From Varroa destructor (Eukaryota > Arthropoda > Arachnida > Mesostigmata > Varroidae), in assembly GCF_002443255.2 (NCBI RefSeq), contig NW_019211455.1, positions 46,894,863 to 46,958,862 on the forward strand: 64,000 nt of DNA, written 5' to 3'. Both the position numbers and the translations under genes were made by a program. Below, one piece after another: positions 38,592 through 50,940 of this stretch; the first letter of the stretch is position 1; every line of letters starts with the position of its first letter. Under the pieces are notes generated by a model, which saw nothing but the letters and a program-made list of their open reading frames with translations, did not search any database and was not told the DNA's origin.

Positions 38592-38653
<62 letters not shown>
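38592..38653. repeat. Compound (TA)n(GA)n microsatellite
   Basis: About 18 TA units run directly into about 13 AG units. Confidence 0.97.
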
Positions 38654-40708
38654 TCTAAACCATCCTGAAGGCCTTTAAGACTCTGAGCAAAATTACGTTG
38701 AGAACGCCGAAACTGGCAATAGAAGGATTTTTCAACTAAATGGCCTACTTTGCCCGTATACCACACCGATACGCAACTGAGATAGAGTCTTATCACGACA
38801 GAATGACACGATAATCCCACCATCCCGAAGCGCTTGAAGTTTGCAGACAGAAGAATTCAAGCGAAAACGACAACAACCGACACAGCTCGGTCCCGCTCGC
38901 TATTTTGAAAAACACCTTTAGGCATCTCTACGAACGCCCCCACCCAGCCTCTCGTCGGCTCTCGAGCAATTTCACTCTCAGCAGAGTGGCAGCTACTGCT
39001 TATAGCGCACCTTAAAGGCTGAGCAAAAATAAAACGCTTTAGAAACCCTTCTGAATCCCTTAGTCGCAAGTAAAGGGAGAGTGAAAAAGGGGAAACGAAT
39101 CCTCCCCCACGGTATTCCATTGTGACTGGGCGTCCCACACTGCCCGTGGTGCGCAGCACAAACATGGTTCTATCTGTCGCTCGCTCTTTCTTTTTTGCAA
39201 AAGTAACGCGGGAACCTTCAAACTTCTCCAAATTAATGGTGTCCAAATCCTGGACCATTATCAATATGAGCAACTCGTGCCAGTTCCGCACGCCCAAGTT
39301 TGACCCTCCCCTCCATTGCGTAGGGGCGTAGAGGAGGACTTCGCGTACAAGCTTCTCGCTATTTTTGCGTTATAACGATGGATGAATCCAAGTGCGATGT
39401 AGTGTAGAAGCAACGTGGCTTCGCGAATAGGTTGAAGATAGTAAGGTCGGGGCTAGTTGTCAGAACCGCCAATGACGCAGGAGTAAGCGATCTTGCACCT
39501 GTACCCCCTTGTTTTTGCCGCGAGCGAGTTCATTTATCTTGACGTAGCATGCGACAGACCTAAACGACTGAACTTGCTAATATGCCTACCGCTAAAATTG
39601 ACAGTTACAGACGCAGCAGCAGTTCTACGACAAGTTGGGAGTATCAAGCGTGTGTCACGTGGGGTTCCACCAGCGAAATCTAAGACACTACGGATCTCCC
39701 CTTCCCCTAGTAGCTGAGGATGACGAGAAAGGACACAGGTTTGTGGGGTTCGGGCGAAGCGACGTAGAAGACGATGATCCTACAAAGAGTTTTCCGACGT
39801 GAATGATGTGCTGTACTTGTTGACGCATACATCCACCCCCGAAATTTGCGGAAGGAAAGCAGGAGAGGAATATCAGGGGTTAGAAATGAGGTAGGTTTAA
39901 GGGTAGAGAAATTCATGATCGTCATGCTGCTAAACTTGGTTCATGCTTTAGTATTGGGCTATCCGAGTCTCATTCGATAAAAGGCCTTCTACTTTTCTTA
40001 GATCTATTGCCTCTGTTACTCACTCGAACTGACGAGGTTGCGAACGCCTCGCTCTATCACCGAAATAATGACTGCTTCATCAGTGAATTAGTATATATAG
40101 CATTGTAAGTGATTGATATTCTGTTCGCGATGTCGCGACCTGTCGCTGCCTCTCGCCAGTGTTCAAAGTTTGCTGTTAGCAAAGACGCTCAGCAGGCACC
40201 CTGCACAGCCAGCACCTCAAATACTACAAGCAACGACTATGTTTAAGATATGTGTTTCTACTGGTGGATGAGCAAAGCTTGTCATCCATGGCTTGATACG
40301 GTATCATTCATTTTCGCCATTGTGACCAACTCGTTGACTAGGCGAGATAGCTTGGTTCCACCGAATCCGGTGGACCGTAAATCGCAGTAAATGTATGTAG
40401 ATGCATGGATACGGGTGGAGCATGCAATGACAGAAGGTTGATTACATCCCAGCTCTGTTAGGTTGCGGTCCGTGTCGGACCCGCATTGTCAAAAGCTGTG
40501 TCGCTCAATATCGTGAAAATTGCAGTTGCATGCGCTGAAAATGCACTGATAGCTTTTTGGTGATTTGTTTTTTAAAAAAGGTCATTTTGTAAAAAATCAA
40601 CTGACCATATGAAGATTTTTTTGCCACACGGGCCAGGCGTTTCGCAATTCTGATGTTGATCAAATAGAGATATTCAGGTAATAGGAAATACACGGGTCAG
40701 ATATATAT
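38654..40708. other. No supported gene; longest open frame of the window
   Basis: A minus frame is open for about 170 codons (roughly 39370 down to 38857). It has no ATG until well inside, and its ends lack splice signals. A plus frame of 69 codons overlaps it. Its length is near the chance maximum for 64 kb, so I do not call it a gene. Confidence 0.4.
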
Positions 40709-40755
40709 CGAAGTGTTTATATAGCAGGTAAAGCGCCTGCTATACAAGCACTTCG
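40709..40755. ncRNA. 20-bp hairpin with 7-nt loop
   Basis: The arm cgaagtgtttatatagcagg (40709-40728) faces cctgctatacaagcacttcg (40736-40755). Eighteen of 20 positions pair by Watson-Crick rules; of the other two, one is G-U as plus-strand RNA and one is A-C. The loop is taaagcg. The stem is shorter than a typical animal microRNA precursor, so a short inverted-repeat element or regulatory hairpin is equally possible. That it is transcribed is inference. Confidence 0.35.
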
Positions 40756-43700
40756 AATCGTATACTATGCAGCTAGTGCGGCTCATAGCTTCCGGACATC
40801 TTACGATCCTTTTTTGTACATTTCTACAATGGATTCGGAGGTGCGCGCGTATAATTTTGACCCGTTAAACAGAGCCAGGCATAAGCGGTTTGAGCCCGCG
40901 GGACAACAAGTTAAAGAAATTACGTTACCATAAACGTGTTGGAAGATCGTTCCGTCTCACTTTCGAAGATCTTTAATTTAGGACAAAACAGGAAAGCGGA
41001 CACGAATGATGCAGCGAAGCTGATTTAAGGCACATTCTTTATGCGATCAAACGTTACGTTTCGAAAATGTTTTCTGAAATTGAAGAGGCAGTTAATAAAG
41101 GTTTATCATATCAAAGTTGTTTGTACGATACAAGGTTCTGACAGATGTCTTGAGCTGATAAAGAGGGAAAGGACAGATGATTATGCGGCCAGGCCACGCC
41201 ACAAAAATCGAGGGGCTGTCAAACCCCTTCGAATTCAACTAGATTGTCAAAGGAAAGACGCACCAGAAGAAACATATAAAAAGGCCGTATAGCTTTTGAT
41301 AGGACTAGGTCTATGGGAAATTTTGCTCTACACATCAGTCAGATTTTCCGCACTCCAAATCGTTCCGAAGTCAAGAAACAGACCGACCGAAGGCTAGTTG
41401 ACAAGACCTCGATGCGCTTGCTCGTAGTCGAACTGCCAGCTTATTATTGACGAACCACAAGCACTTTCCGGGTGGCTTCACAGTGAGACACGCCGCTGGT
41501 CCTGCACTAGCGGCTCATCCTTCGCGTTTACAACCAGTGATGAGTACAGAGGACAAGCGGCTTTCGCTGGTGGTGCCAGTTTTATCAGCCTTCGCAGCTA
41601 CAATGAACTCCAACAGATTCATTGAATTCGTCATCCAAAGTGATCAGTCAAAAATCATGTCCGTACCAGCAGTGCAGTGAAGAAGAACCGTCAGTCCTCG
41701 AACTGTGCGGTCACTCGTCTCGTCCTGGCTAGATCTTATCATTCTATATTGATTTGAAGTTACCTTTCCCGTTTTCAATGGCTTCGTGGCCCGTAATCTA
41801 GTACAGGTCAGATGTTGCCACTGCTGCCGTTTTTGCTGTTGCTGGTGGCATTCAATGGGCTGCTGATCCAGCTCATCAAACAAAGTCAAACAGTTTCGGG
41901 CGTGAACCACGTGGCATATATTATACTATGAATGATAATGGTGAGCAACGCACAGAGAGGCCAGAAGTGTCAGAGCATCTAAGGGGGTGACTGGGAGGTA
42001 GTAACCTTTCGACTTTCATCCGCTCTGGACCTGCGCGTGCCCTGTGCAGGACTGCGTGAAAGCATTGCTTCTAATACCGGTTCAATAATGATGTGTGCTG
42101 CGTCTCTGCACGCGGACACCCTGTGGGCATTGCCTGTCATATTAGCTGTGCTGTTATGCCGTAGCGATGCTACAATAATAGCGGTGCTTCGAATTAGGTA
42201 TCTTCACAGACGGACACAGATACGGTATGGTAGCCTTTAATTTTGCCTTCCTTCAGCTGGTTGCTGGTGCCTTTTCATTTCATAATGTCTTCCGACGCTT
42301 TTTGAGTGACAACCAGAGCCCGTGCCGCGTTTCAAATTCAACTTATTTAGACTGGTCGCGTGGTCCGTACCAAGAATCGCGCGGGCATCATTCAGATCGA
42401 CTCAACTTCATTTGAGCCCTTGGCTGCAGCGACCGTGGTAAATCATGAATCGGTTGTTTTGAGCACTGATGAGATTTGCATTTTGAGGATGCGCATTGCT
42501 TGAGGATGGCTGCTGGTACGTCCCTGTAGCTCTGACTTGTTCTCCGTAAAGGTTCGGTCTTCAGGATGTCTGCGGGGGGCTTGACAATATACATGGTGAA
42601 AAGCGGAATCTTAGTGGACTTTGAAACGTGTGGCGGCCGACGAAAGTGAATCGGCGAGGCTTGAGGACGTGCGGGTTGTTTCGTTCTCACGAGCGACTCG
42701 TTCATTGGATGTCTCCCTAAGGGAAACGGACGTTGTCTCGGTAGGCTTCTGCGATTTGCTAAGGCTATCTAAGGAACTCTGTGAAATGTCATGTTGGCTT
42801 GGATGTAGCTAATAAAATAAAATTAGACCATGACCAAAGTGCTAATTCTCTGTTTCCTGCTAGCGCTTGCAGTATCGTTATAAAGCTCCAGCACACGTTT
42901 ACGTATTATTTATCTAGTTTTGTTATCGTAGCGTAAACTCGCTGAGTATCCTGACATACACTGACAAATGAGAACGATTGCTATAACAGTTGCTCTAACA
43001 ATTACGTAGTGAAACTTTCCGTGCTAAAATAAGCTATTTTTCTCGATGTTTTTTTGTTTTCCATTTTTAAATTGGTTGCATTAGCAACGACAACCTATCG
43101 GGAGCGAGCTTACAATTGTACAGTGCAAATAAAACGGACAATAATACTTTGTTTGTTTTAATTATGATGATATACATCTGTTTTTTTTACTCTCGATAAT
43201 CTCATTAAACTCATTAAACATTTAAACATATAAAACTCATTCATAGTTGCCGGCCCCCTATCGCGAGCGACAAGAAAGTGAATCCATTATGCCTCCTGTC
43301 AGTCTGAATAGACGCTTCCATCAGACGATGTCCCAACATACGCATATGAGAGAATCAAATTTTTGGCTTTTATATATACATTTACCATTTCTACTTAGTT
43401 TCAGTAGTAAAATAGCACCCTTCTAACTAACTACAGTTATGTTGTTTTCCTATTGAACGCTCCGAGCATTCACCGAATGGACGGATTTCGTCTGCTAAAC
43501 AGATTGTAACGATGCTTGCCTTCTGCTAGCTACAGTTCTCACCGCTTTTCAGATAGCTAGCTTTGGCTATATGCACATAATAGCACAACGGCTATCCGTA
43601 GCGATGACGCACATTAAGCAATACAGTAGCAACCAGCTAATCGATTTATATAGAAAATCAGCCGATAACCCTCTAATCGTATCAAGCCTAACAAGATGTG

Positions 43701-44222
43701 CGCCCCTGTTACCTGTCTACCCCACGGGCTGAACCGCAAAGCAGAAAGAAAGCTTATCAGTAATGTAGATCGTCAGCAGCGCAGGGATCCGACACAAATG
43801 TTAGTTGTTATTTTCATATTTGCTCCCCAAACGGCCATCGCTGATACTAAATAGTTTCGGGTCGAAAGGGAACTGATATCTATTGATTAGGTTGGCCTAC
43901 AGCATTGGTCTCAATCACTTGCTGTTAAAAAGGCGAAGGTTGATCCCGTTCTAGGGAATGCCTCTCATCGTTCACCCAGGTTCATCATGGTAGACCATAA
44001 GATTCTTAGGGCCTCATTAGAATATGTCATAAGCAAAAATGATAAGCCGATTCAATGTACCGCCGATCGATGTGACTTGTAATCGTGAGAGCACGCCCAC
44101 TTAGTAACGTCAAATATTGAAGCTGCTATAACAAAAAAACTTGAGCGACCGTAAAAAAATAGCACTTAGCCTAAAATATAAGATTTATGAGTGCGTGAGG
44201 TCAATTAAAAATGAAGTTCCTA
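40756..44222. other. No supported gene
   Basis: Scattered frames of 60-105 codons. At 42388-42812 both strands are open. The plus frame (42621-42812) is rich in G-starting codons, but the strand cannot be decided. Nothing else is seen. Confidence 0.4.
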
Positions 44223-44235
44223 GGGGGGGGGGGGG
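44223..44235. repeat. G13 homopolymer
   Basis: Thirteen consecutive G followed by four T. Confidence 0.95.
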
Positions 44236-44665
44236 TTTTCTTCCATAAAAGCAGATATAGTTACAGAAAAGGCGATCATTATAACAAGACAAGAAAAACG
44301 AATGCCATATAAACAGCTATTACAGCAAACGCACTACTACACGCTTTATTAACCAGCCAAAATCAGAGTACCTTCATTCATTTGCATATAATTAACATCA
44401 TCACAGCGAAGCCACACTAGAAGCATTTTTCCCAAACGACCTGCTTGTATGATCGTCTATAAACCTACAACAATTTTCGTTCCCTTCTCTAGCCCTTGCG
44501 TAGTATTCCTATTAGTCGACATTATCCAACTCGCGTGGTGAAACATGTTCCTCGAGAGTAAAATTCGTCCAGTACCTCTCGTATAGAAGACTATGCGACA
44601 CCAAACTCGACTTTACGCAGACAAGCTCAAGCTAATACATAAAGGCATTACGCCAACAGTCACAT

Positions 44666-44721
44666 GGGGGGGCGGGCGGCCGGCCGGCCGGTCGGTCGGT
44701 CGGTCGGTCGGTGGGTCGGTC
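44666..44721. repeat. (GGCG/GGCC/GGTC)n microsatellite
   Basis: A tetranucleotide tract whose unit drifts from GGCG through GGCC to GGTC. GGTC is the reverse complement of the GACC unit at 34693. Confidence 0.93.
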
Positions 44722-45604
44722 TATCGAACATGAAAAGCACTTTACATCGCTCCACTATATCGATCCTGCGCTCGCGATCCTCACAGCCGAAGCCAAATAT
44801 ATATTTATATGAATGAGCACTTTGAATGAAACGAGCATGCGTAATTAGATAATGGTACTGCTGCTAATAACGCCAACACGAGACTATAACTGTCGTAGCC
44901 CCAGCAAAACGATGCTCACAGACAACTGTTTTCTTAGGGTTGTAATCGGCCAAAGTTTGGGAAATCGAGCGAGCCCTTTTCTGCTAGTTTTGTTGGCGGG
45001 CTGTTCGACGTGGTCTTGCTTTCAAACCTCAAGCGTCGGGCCTGCGCGTTGGCTGACGGTTTGTGGGAATTTGTCTCTTCGATGTTATTCAACACGACGG
45101 CGGACAAGAAGAGCACTCGTCCCACTCTGAGTTTATGCTAGAAAGCATTGAACCATTAGCCAGACAATGCGGCTAGATCGGGCAGAGGCTTTTTAAACGT
45201 GAAATTTCTGCGTACAGTATGGCCCAGACACTTCGGAGATATCTTTCATAAGCATTTCAAGCTATTTTCTTTACAAGAATAGGTCTTCGGACCACTTCTT
45301 CCTATAGCATTTCGTGTCAGGAGTTTGCCTAAATTCCTAGGTACGTTTTGTCGGACATATCTGGACTTTCTCCAACAAACCTGTAAAACGTCATGACAGT
45401 TATTCAAACAGATATAGAACTTATAAAAATACCTCTAACTGAGATTTTAATCAGTGTAGCAGCATACTTGCTAAATTCGATAGTTACCATGGGAACGCAG
45501 TAAGAGATCCTTAATGTTAATGTAGATCTCGAGATCTGCAGCCTGAAGTATAGCTTTCTCGATGGCTCTTGGTTACCAAATAAAATACGCTCCACTGCAC
45601 GAAT

Positions 45605-45704
45605 NNNNNNNNNNNNNNNNNNNNNNNNNNNNNNNNNNNNNNNNNNNNNNNNNNNNNNNNNNNNNNNNNNNNNNNNNNNNNNNNNNNNNNNNNNNNNNNN
45701 NNNN
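45605..45704. other. Assembly gap of 100 N
   Basis: Exactly 100 undetermined bases, the usual placeholder for a gap of unknown size. The right edge resumes in a TA run, so a dinucleotide repeat may have caused the break. Confidence 0.99.
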
Positions 45705-48700
45705 ATATATATAATTATTTGTTGACAGAAAAAAAAGGGGGCTAACGAGAGAACAGGAAGTTAATCATATTGCTTGCTCTTGAAAACCTTTTCTACAAAC
45801 TGACAATGTCTTGAGCCTTGATTTTTCTCTAGAATCTAACATCATAGAAATCCGTTGGTTCCCAGTCTCCTTTCTAAGCTTTTCGAAGGCTGCACAAGTC
45901 AGGAACACCTTCATTGCAGTATCCGCAAACGGCATTAAATGACTTACTTATACGCAACTGGTCGTCCCCGAAGATCTGTGCCCAGTCATTTGCATCAGGC
46001 CGAACGTCACGTCTTTATGCTCTTTTTTTTTCTTTTCTGTAACACACTTACTTAATTAGTCGTCTTATGATTTTGACTGTACTCACTTAATCCTGCTGAA
46101 ACTCCCATATATCTCGTTTTCCTTTTTCTACACATCTGTTCAGGTCTATTGCATTTTTTTCATGCACCAGTAAATCTGTTGAGATCTGCCTGACGATAAC
46201 CGTTATTGTATCAAAGGAAATAGTTGTAAATGGCATGAATTATTCTATTAGTAACATAATCAGCATATACTTCATTTCAGCACGTTTCATTCAGAGTTTT
46301 TCTTAGATATTCGATGGTTTCGTATATAGGACCGTAGTTTAATACCTGTATCATCTTTCGCTCACGGAGTATTACCTCAGGGAATATTAACATTTCCTTC
46401 TTTACCGGGTCTAGTTCTACTAGGTCATGGTCAAGTGTAAACAATACCCTAGGTATTGTTAATAGTGGATTAAAGTTCGTTACTGTTTCATTCTACCTAT
46501 TACTGTTCCTGGTGGATTACCAGCAAACTCGGCTGGATCCTTCGGCCTGATCTAGATAGTCTTACCACAGGCTGCCATCATACCCTTCATTCTAGAGAAA
46601 AGCGCCGAGCACTAAGCCCTGGGGCACTCCTCGAGGCGTAGGATACGTCTCCTCCATGTATTAGTCACCTGTCATTTAAATAAGCGATAACTCTACTCAG
46701 TTAAGGTTCTTTAAGTCGTTTTGACGCGATATTTCATGATATAGACTTGGTAATGTTAAATGCCATTGGAACATAATTTTTTTTTAATTTTGTTTTTTTC
46801 GTCTCGCTTCTTGCCACTTTTACTACTACAACCGTGGCAGTATATGTTGACAACGTTTCCTTTATTAAAGAGACCCACTGTACTGCTGTCGTTAAATTCG
46901 AAGTTGGATGATTTTTTAAAATAGAAATAAGTGATCGTTATACACTTTGTTAATAATCGCTTGTAAAAAATATCTGAAAAATAAATAATTCGCTCAAATT
47001 CAACCAGCTACTAAATGGTTACTTCTGAAATCTTCTGTGAGATAAAACGTGCTTCGCGATTATTGTAGGGTCTGTATGTATAACGATAAAAAAATTTAGT
47101 CTAGAGCGGTTATTTGTAACGAAAGGCTTCATCGATTAAGCAGGATTTCTCCTCCTCGGGCATACCTCTTATGTTTACCTAATAGCCGATAAAACCTGGA
47201 TTAGATGCAGCTATGCCTGATTATTGTGGCCTATATTCAGATATAGCATCGATTCGCAATCTGTACCTTCATCATAAGACCACCTTACCATTAATTGAAT
47301 CAATCGTGTTACCAAAATACGCAAACCTATTTACGACAGTCAAACCGGCCCGAGATAGTCATGTCGGTTAGTGAAACGCCAACGCATCCGTAATCCACAT
47401 CCTTACGGAAGAGGCATAAACTAGTTGTACACAGGGAGAAATTAACAATCAGAGGAGCCGTTTCGCATCAGATGAATGGATGAGGAACTTAATCCTTACG
47501 AGGTTTGTTTCAAATCTGTTGCTAGGTCCTAGTGAAGCTAAGCAGTTTCAGCTATTATGGAGAATTTGTTCAAATACCTTTCATGGGCATACAGTGGGCA
47601 CTATTTTGAGAGGTTCAAGAAGACCTGATTCAAAGAAAAAAAAAACCCTGATACGCCTAATCCTCATAGAGCAATCATACTAAGGACAAGTTCTTGGCTA
47701 GTTACTGGCACAAGGCATATTTCGTTTCAGCGAAGATTGCATTGGTTATACGGGATATAGCCGTAAGGGCAAGGCTACAAGCTTTGAATCTTAGAATTTC
47801 CGGTCCGAATCCTAAAAATCACATGACAAACGCTCCAGTCTTCCACTTGCGAGTTTGTTAATAAAGTTTTTATTATAATTACTGTTAAGCAAATAAAAGT
47901 CAGATACAAAAATATTACCATCAGCAATTTTTTTTCATCAAAATGGATTTTTTCACCAATACATTATATGAATACCTCTTTTAGTTGGCATCACTTCTGA
48001 GGAATTGTCAACGGGGATATCATGCGAAATTTGCTCATAATTTTTGGAAGTTCTACTATGCTCTTGTAAGTAGGGCTTTACTGTTTATTAGACTTCGTAT
48101 TGTTCTAGAAAATTGTCGTTTGACATTTTTACAACTATGCACTATTACTACAGCAGTTAATTAGTAAAAAATCTAACGCTCAATTGGTTAAGAAAAATCT
48201 AGATGATAAAAAAAAAGATCACATCCTTTCAAAATGCTACAGTTTAGAACGCCAGGTCTCTCGCTGAAAGTAATATTCCATTGAAGGTCTATCTTTTTTT
48301 TTAATGACATATTCAAACAACGATAATAAAGTATTTGAAATCATGCTAGAAGTCTTTCAGTTTAAGTATTATACAGTTTGCAAAAAGAAAACTCTACGGC
48401 GCTACGATGAAGGCCAAAACAAAAAGTTCCACTTTCGACATTACATTTAACTATAGAGGCGGACGAATGAGCCAACGATAGCGTTGCTAACTAACTACTC
48501 GATACCCGTCCGGTGATCATAATAGTACGCACTCGATATACGAAGGCACTCGAGATCTCGGGAACGGCTGTTAATTCGCCATTTCTATAGCGAGAAAGGT
48601 AAAAATTTGGGAGGATTCATCAAAGGAACTATAGAAGTCTTCGGCCTTGGAACAGACGACAGTAGAAGAGATTTCGACTAACCAGGTAGTCAACGACGAA

Positions 48701-48845
48701 TTCGGCGCCCTGATAGCGCTTTGTGGTTCTGGCAATCGGATTGTATTAGAAATATGCCCCTTGTGATGCTTGTGCCAGTGGAGCTGAACTAGATGAAGCT
48801 CTTGAACTTAGGACAAATCATCACTGGTACGTTAGCAATGGAAAC

Positions 48846-48872
48846 TTCATAGAATATACTTCATTCTATGAA
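48846..48872. repeat. 10-bp perfect inverted repeat
   Basis: ttcatagaat and attctatgaa around a 7-nt spacer. Confidence 0.85.
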
Positions 48873-49524
48873 CGCGCTATTTGCGGAAGAGTCTTAGGTA
48901 CATCGAATTTCAGAAACAAGTTATGTATTTTACCAATGGGATTATTTGACCATTATTGAGTTAAGGATAGCCTGTAAGAAGAGTTCGATTCAGACATTTG
49001 ACAAATGCGACGTACGGCCTTTACTTTTTAAGAATGGCATGTTTTTTTTTTTATTAGGAAATATTTGCTTACGAAAACGTCTGAAGACAACAAATCCAAA
49101 TGTTAAAATAAAACTTAAGTCAAGAAGATCGTGGTCCGTGAATTTAATACGCTTGCCAGGAGGATGCTTGCAAGCTAGACTATAGCATTGTTAAATCCAT
49201 GGGTGTAGCGTTCGCTTCCAATGTAAGCGCATTAAAGGCAAACCCGTAATGCACATCACTAATTTGTACCGCTTTTAACTAACTAATTTCACTTAAAGAA
49301 ATTTAATATAAGTTCACTTTTTTTTTAAATTTCTAAATTCAGTTTTTAAAATAGCTTGTTAGCACGAACTGGTAATATGATAAAGTAAATTTGTTAACTC
49401 AGGCTACTAAATTTACCTCTTTGGCCCTATTTATCACTTGTGTGGTAGTTCTCTGCTCATTTGCGGAGATAATGTAACTTTTCAAACAGTAGGATACATA
49501 ACGAAAGCTGCAAGCAAGATGTGT

Positions 49525-49560
49525 ATGTAAACATACATTATTCTAATGTAAACATACATT
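49525..49560. repeat. Exact 15-bp direct repeat carrying GTAAACA motifs
   Basis: ATGTAAACATACATT occurs at 49525-49539 and again at 49546-49560. Each copy contains GTAAACA, the forkhead-type recognition core. Binding or function is inference. Confidence 0.75.
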
Positions 49561-50204
49561 TATTATGTGTTGTTTCAACTAGTATGACGCAGTCCTGATT
49601 CCTCACCGGAAAAATGATCGTGAACGACAATGGATAGAAGAGGATACATTCATCGTAACTTTGCCCTGGTAATGTTTACGGCATCGGCACAGATCTGCAA
49701 TGTCCTGCTTAACTGCGTTGCACATGTGCTGCGCGATGGGAATCATCATTATTATAGAAAAATTACTAAACACGAAAACCTAGCGCTAACATAATTCGTT
49801 CTATGGCAAATGTACGATTCAGTATTTCAAACACTACCTGACACTCAGCATATCCTTAAACGAGCACTGAAACAGCAGAGTTCCTGTTTTCTGCACAGTC
49901 GACACCTATTCTAATCGTTTGTGTCACAAGATAAAACTAACAGTAGTAAAAGACCCTCAAACCTCCCATAGGTCGACTGTCCTTCTTTTTTCAACTATAA
50001 GACAGCAGATCAAACGGCCCCTTCTGTCCTACAAGGTTACGCGCTGTCCAGTTTTGTCGAGCTAATACATTGTCATCATCGTAATACACGCATCTATGTC
50101 TCCATGATGCTGCGCTCAAAAAGATTAAAGTAAAACTCCTTTCGCGAGCATTAGAGGCTGTTAAGCCGCGTCGAACAAATGCAATAGCGTATCTATAACC
50201 CTTT

Positions 50205-50293
50205 TCATTGGTGTTTTGCTTTGATATACATTGCTAGTAGCGCCAAACAAGCATGAACATCGACCCGCTTTTTAGTTTCAGTAGAGGAAGTAG
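50205..50293 (-). CDS. Candidate second exon of the 50.4 kb frame
   Basis: On the minus strand a pyrimidine-rich acceptor (cacatacctccttcgttttag) precedes 50293. Reading continues in the phase set by the donor at 50400: one base from the previous exon plus CT, then 27 codons to a TGA. The implied intron is about 107 nt, a common size in compact invertebrate introns. The peptide includes STETKKRVDVHACLALLAMY. It depends on the upstream exon being real. Confidence 0.18.
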
Positions 50294-50400
50294 CTAAAAC
50301 GAAGGAGGTATGTGAGCAAAAATGAATCATTACAAAAAAAAGCCCATCAACAACCATAACCGTATCCAAAAGCTGCAAACAGAGCTCTCAAGTCACTTAC

Positions 50401-50464
50401 CCCTTCTATACTCCTCGATTCCGTCTGGAGTGCGCGAGGAACCCAGGTAGGTGCTCATCTGCAT
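50401..50464 (-). CDS. Candidate first coding exon, unknown function
   Basis: A start codon preceded by gcag opens a frame reading MSTYLGSSRTPDGIEEYRR. It ends at a strong donor (AGAAGGG then GTAAGTGAC) that starts at 50400. A second in-frame ATG lies two codons upstream, after a TAA. The gcag before the second ATG could equally be an acceptor, making this an internal exon of the minus-strand locus at 50.47-50.94 kb. The peptide looks like a real N-terminus but matches nothing I recognise. Confidence 0.28.
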
Positions 50465-50471
50465 TTAGGTA

Positions 50472-50648
50472 CTAACTGCATAGACTGACGACGACAACGA
50501 CAGCTGTAGCAGGTTCAGCAGGTGCCTTGAACGGTGGCATAACTCTGTGTTGTATTGCGGGGTCGCTTGCTAGCTTGTTCTTCACGGTGGATCGTGCATG
50601 AGGTTTATCTTGAGACGGGCAGTTAAATACGATCCCGTATGGGAATAT
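50472..50648 (-). CDS. Candidate reading frame in the 50 kb minus-strand locus
   Basis: Open for 58 codons between TAG stops, with many G-starting codons. The peptide includes SQDKPHARSTVKNKLASDPA and ends in a Pro/Ala stretch followed by a run of five Val. An in-frame ATG at 50540 begins MPPFKAPAEPAT. A weak acceptor (ccgcagtacctag) abuts the left limit. It overlaps the end of the next frame upstream and lies just before the exon at 50464. Confidence 0.18.
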   Translation of the reverse strand: MFPYGIVFNCPSQDKPHARSTVKNKLASDPAIQHRVMPPFKAPAEPATAVVVVVSLCS

Positions 50649-50940
50649 CTAGGTACTGCGGCGGAGTCATTGATCGCTGGTGCCAGTCAAACGTACACAA
50701 CATAGACACTGTAAGAAAAAGCCGATGCTGCTGATGCTGCTGATGCAAGAATGCGGGAGTTGCGACTCCGTACAGCAGACATTGGTTTCCGCTCTGGTAG
50801 ACTTCGTTTGTAGATAAGAAATGCTTTGAGAGGGATTGAAATAGCGTAAAAGCCGAGTGATACAGTCGACCACCTGAGGTAACCCCATCAAGAAGCTTTA
50901 TGATGGGGCCTGGGAGGAAGGAACGGGATGCGGTGGACAT
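50623..50940 (-). CDS. Candidate 105-codon frame, unknown function
   Basis: Starts with an ATG in good context (gtcatcATGTCC) and ends in TAA. The product begins MSTASRSFLPGPIIKLLDGV and has a Gln/His-rich segment (FLHQQHQQHRLF) encoded by a short GCT/GAT-type repeat. A donor-like CAG/GTGGTC occurs about 21 codons in. If used, only the first part would be exon. No family is recognised. Confidence 0.2.
   Translation of the reverse strand: MSTASRSFLPGPIIKLLDGVTSGGRLYHSAFTLFQSLSKHFLSTNEVYQSGNQCLLYGVATPAFLHQQHQQHRLFLTVSMLCTFDWHQRSMTPPQYLDIPIRDRI

Larger units (their letters stand above)
45705..50204. other. No supported gene
   Basis: AT-rich, with many homopolymer runs of A or T. Only two plus frames above 65 codons occur (47480 and 48946), both without support. 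Inverted repeats lie at 46440-46460 (9-bp arms) and 48846-48872 (10-bp arms). Confidence 0.5.

Noticed and set aside
38857..39370. Longest open frame in the window (about 170 codons, minus)
   Set aside because: Length is close to the chance maximum for 64 kb, there is no early ATG, no splice signals bound it, and a plus frame overlaps.
47760..47816. tRNA-like string ending GGTCCGAATCC (+)
   Set aside because: T-arm and anticodon arm do not pair, and the B box has a substitution in its core.
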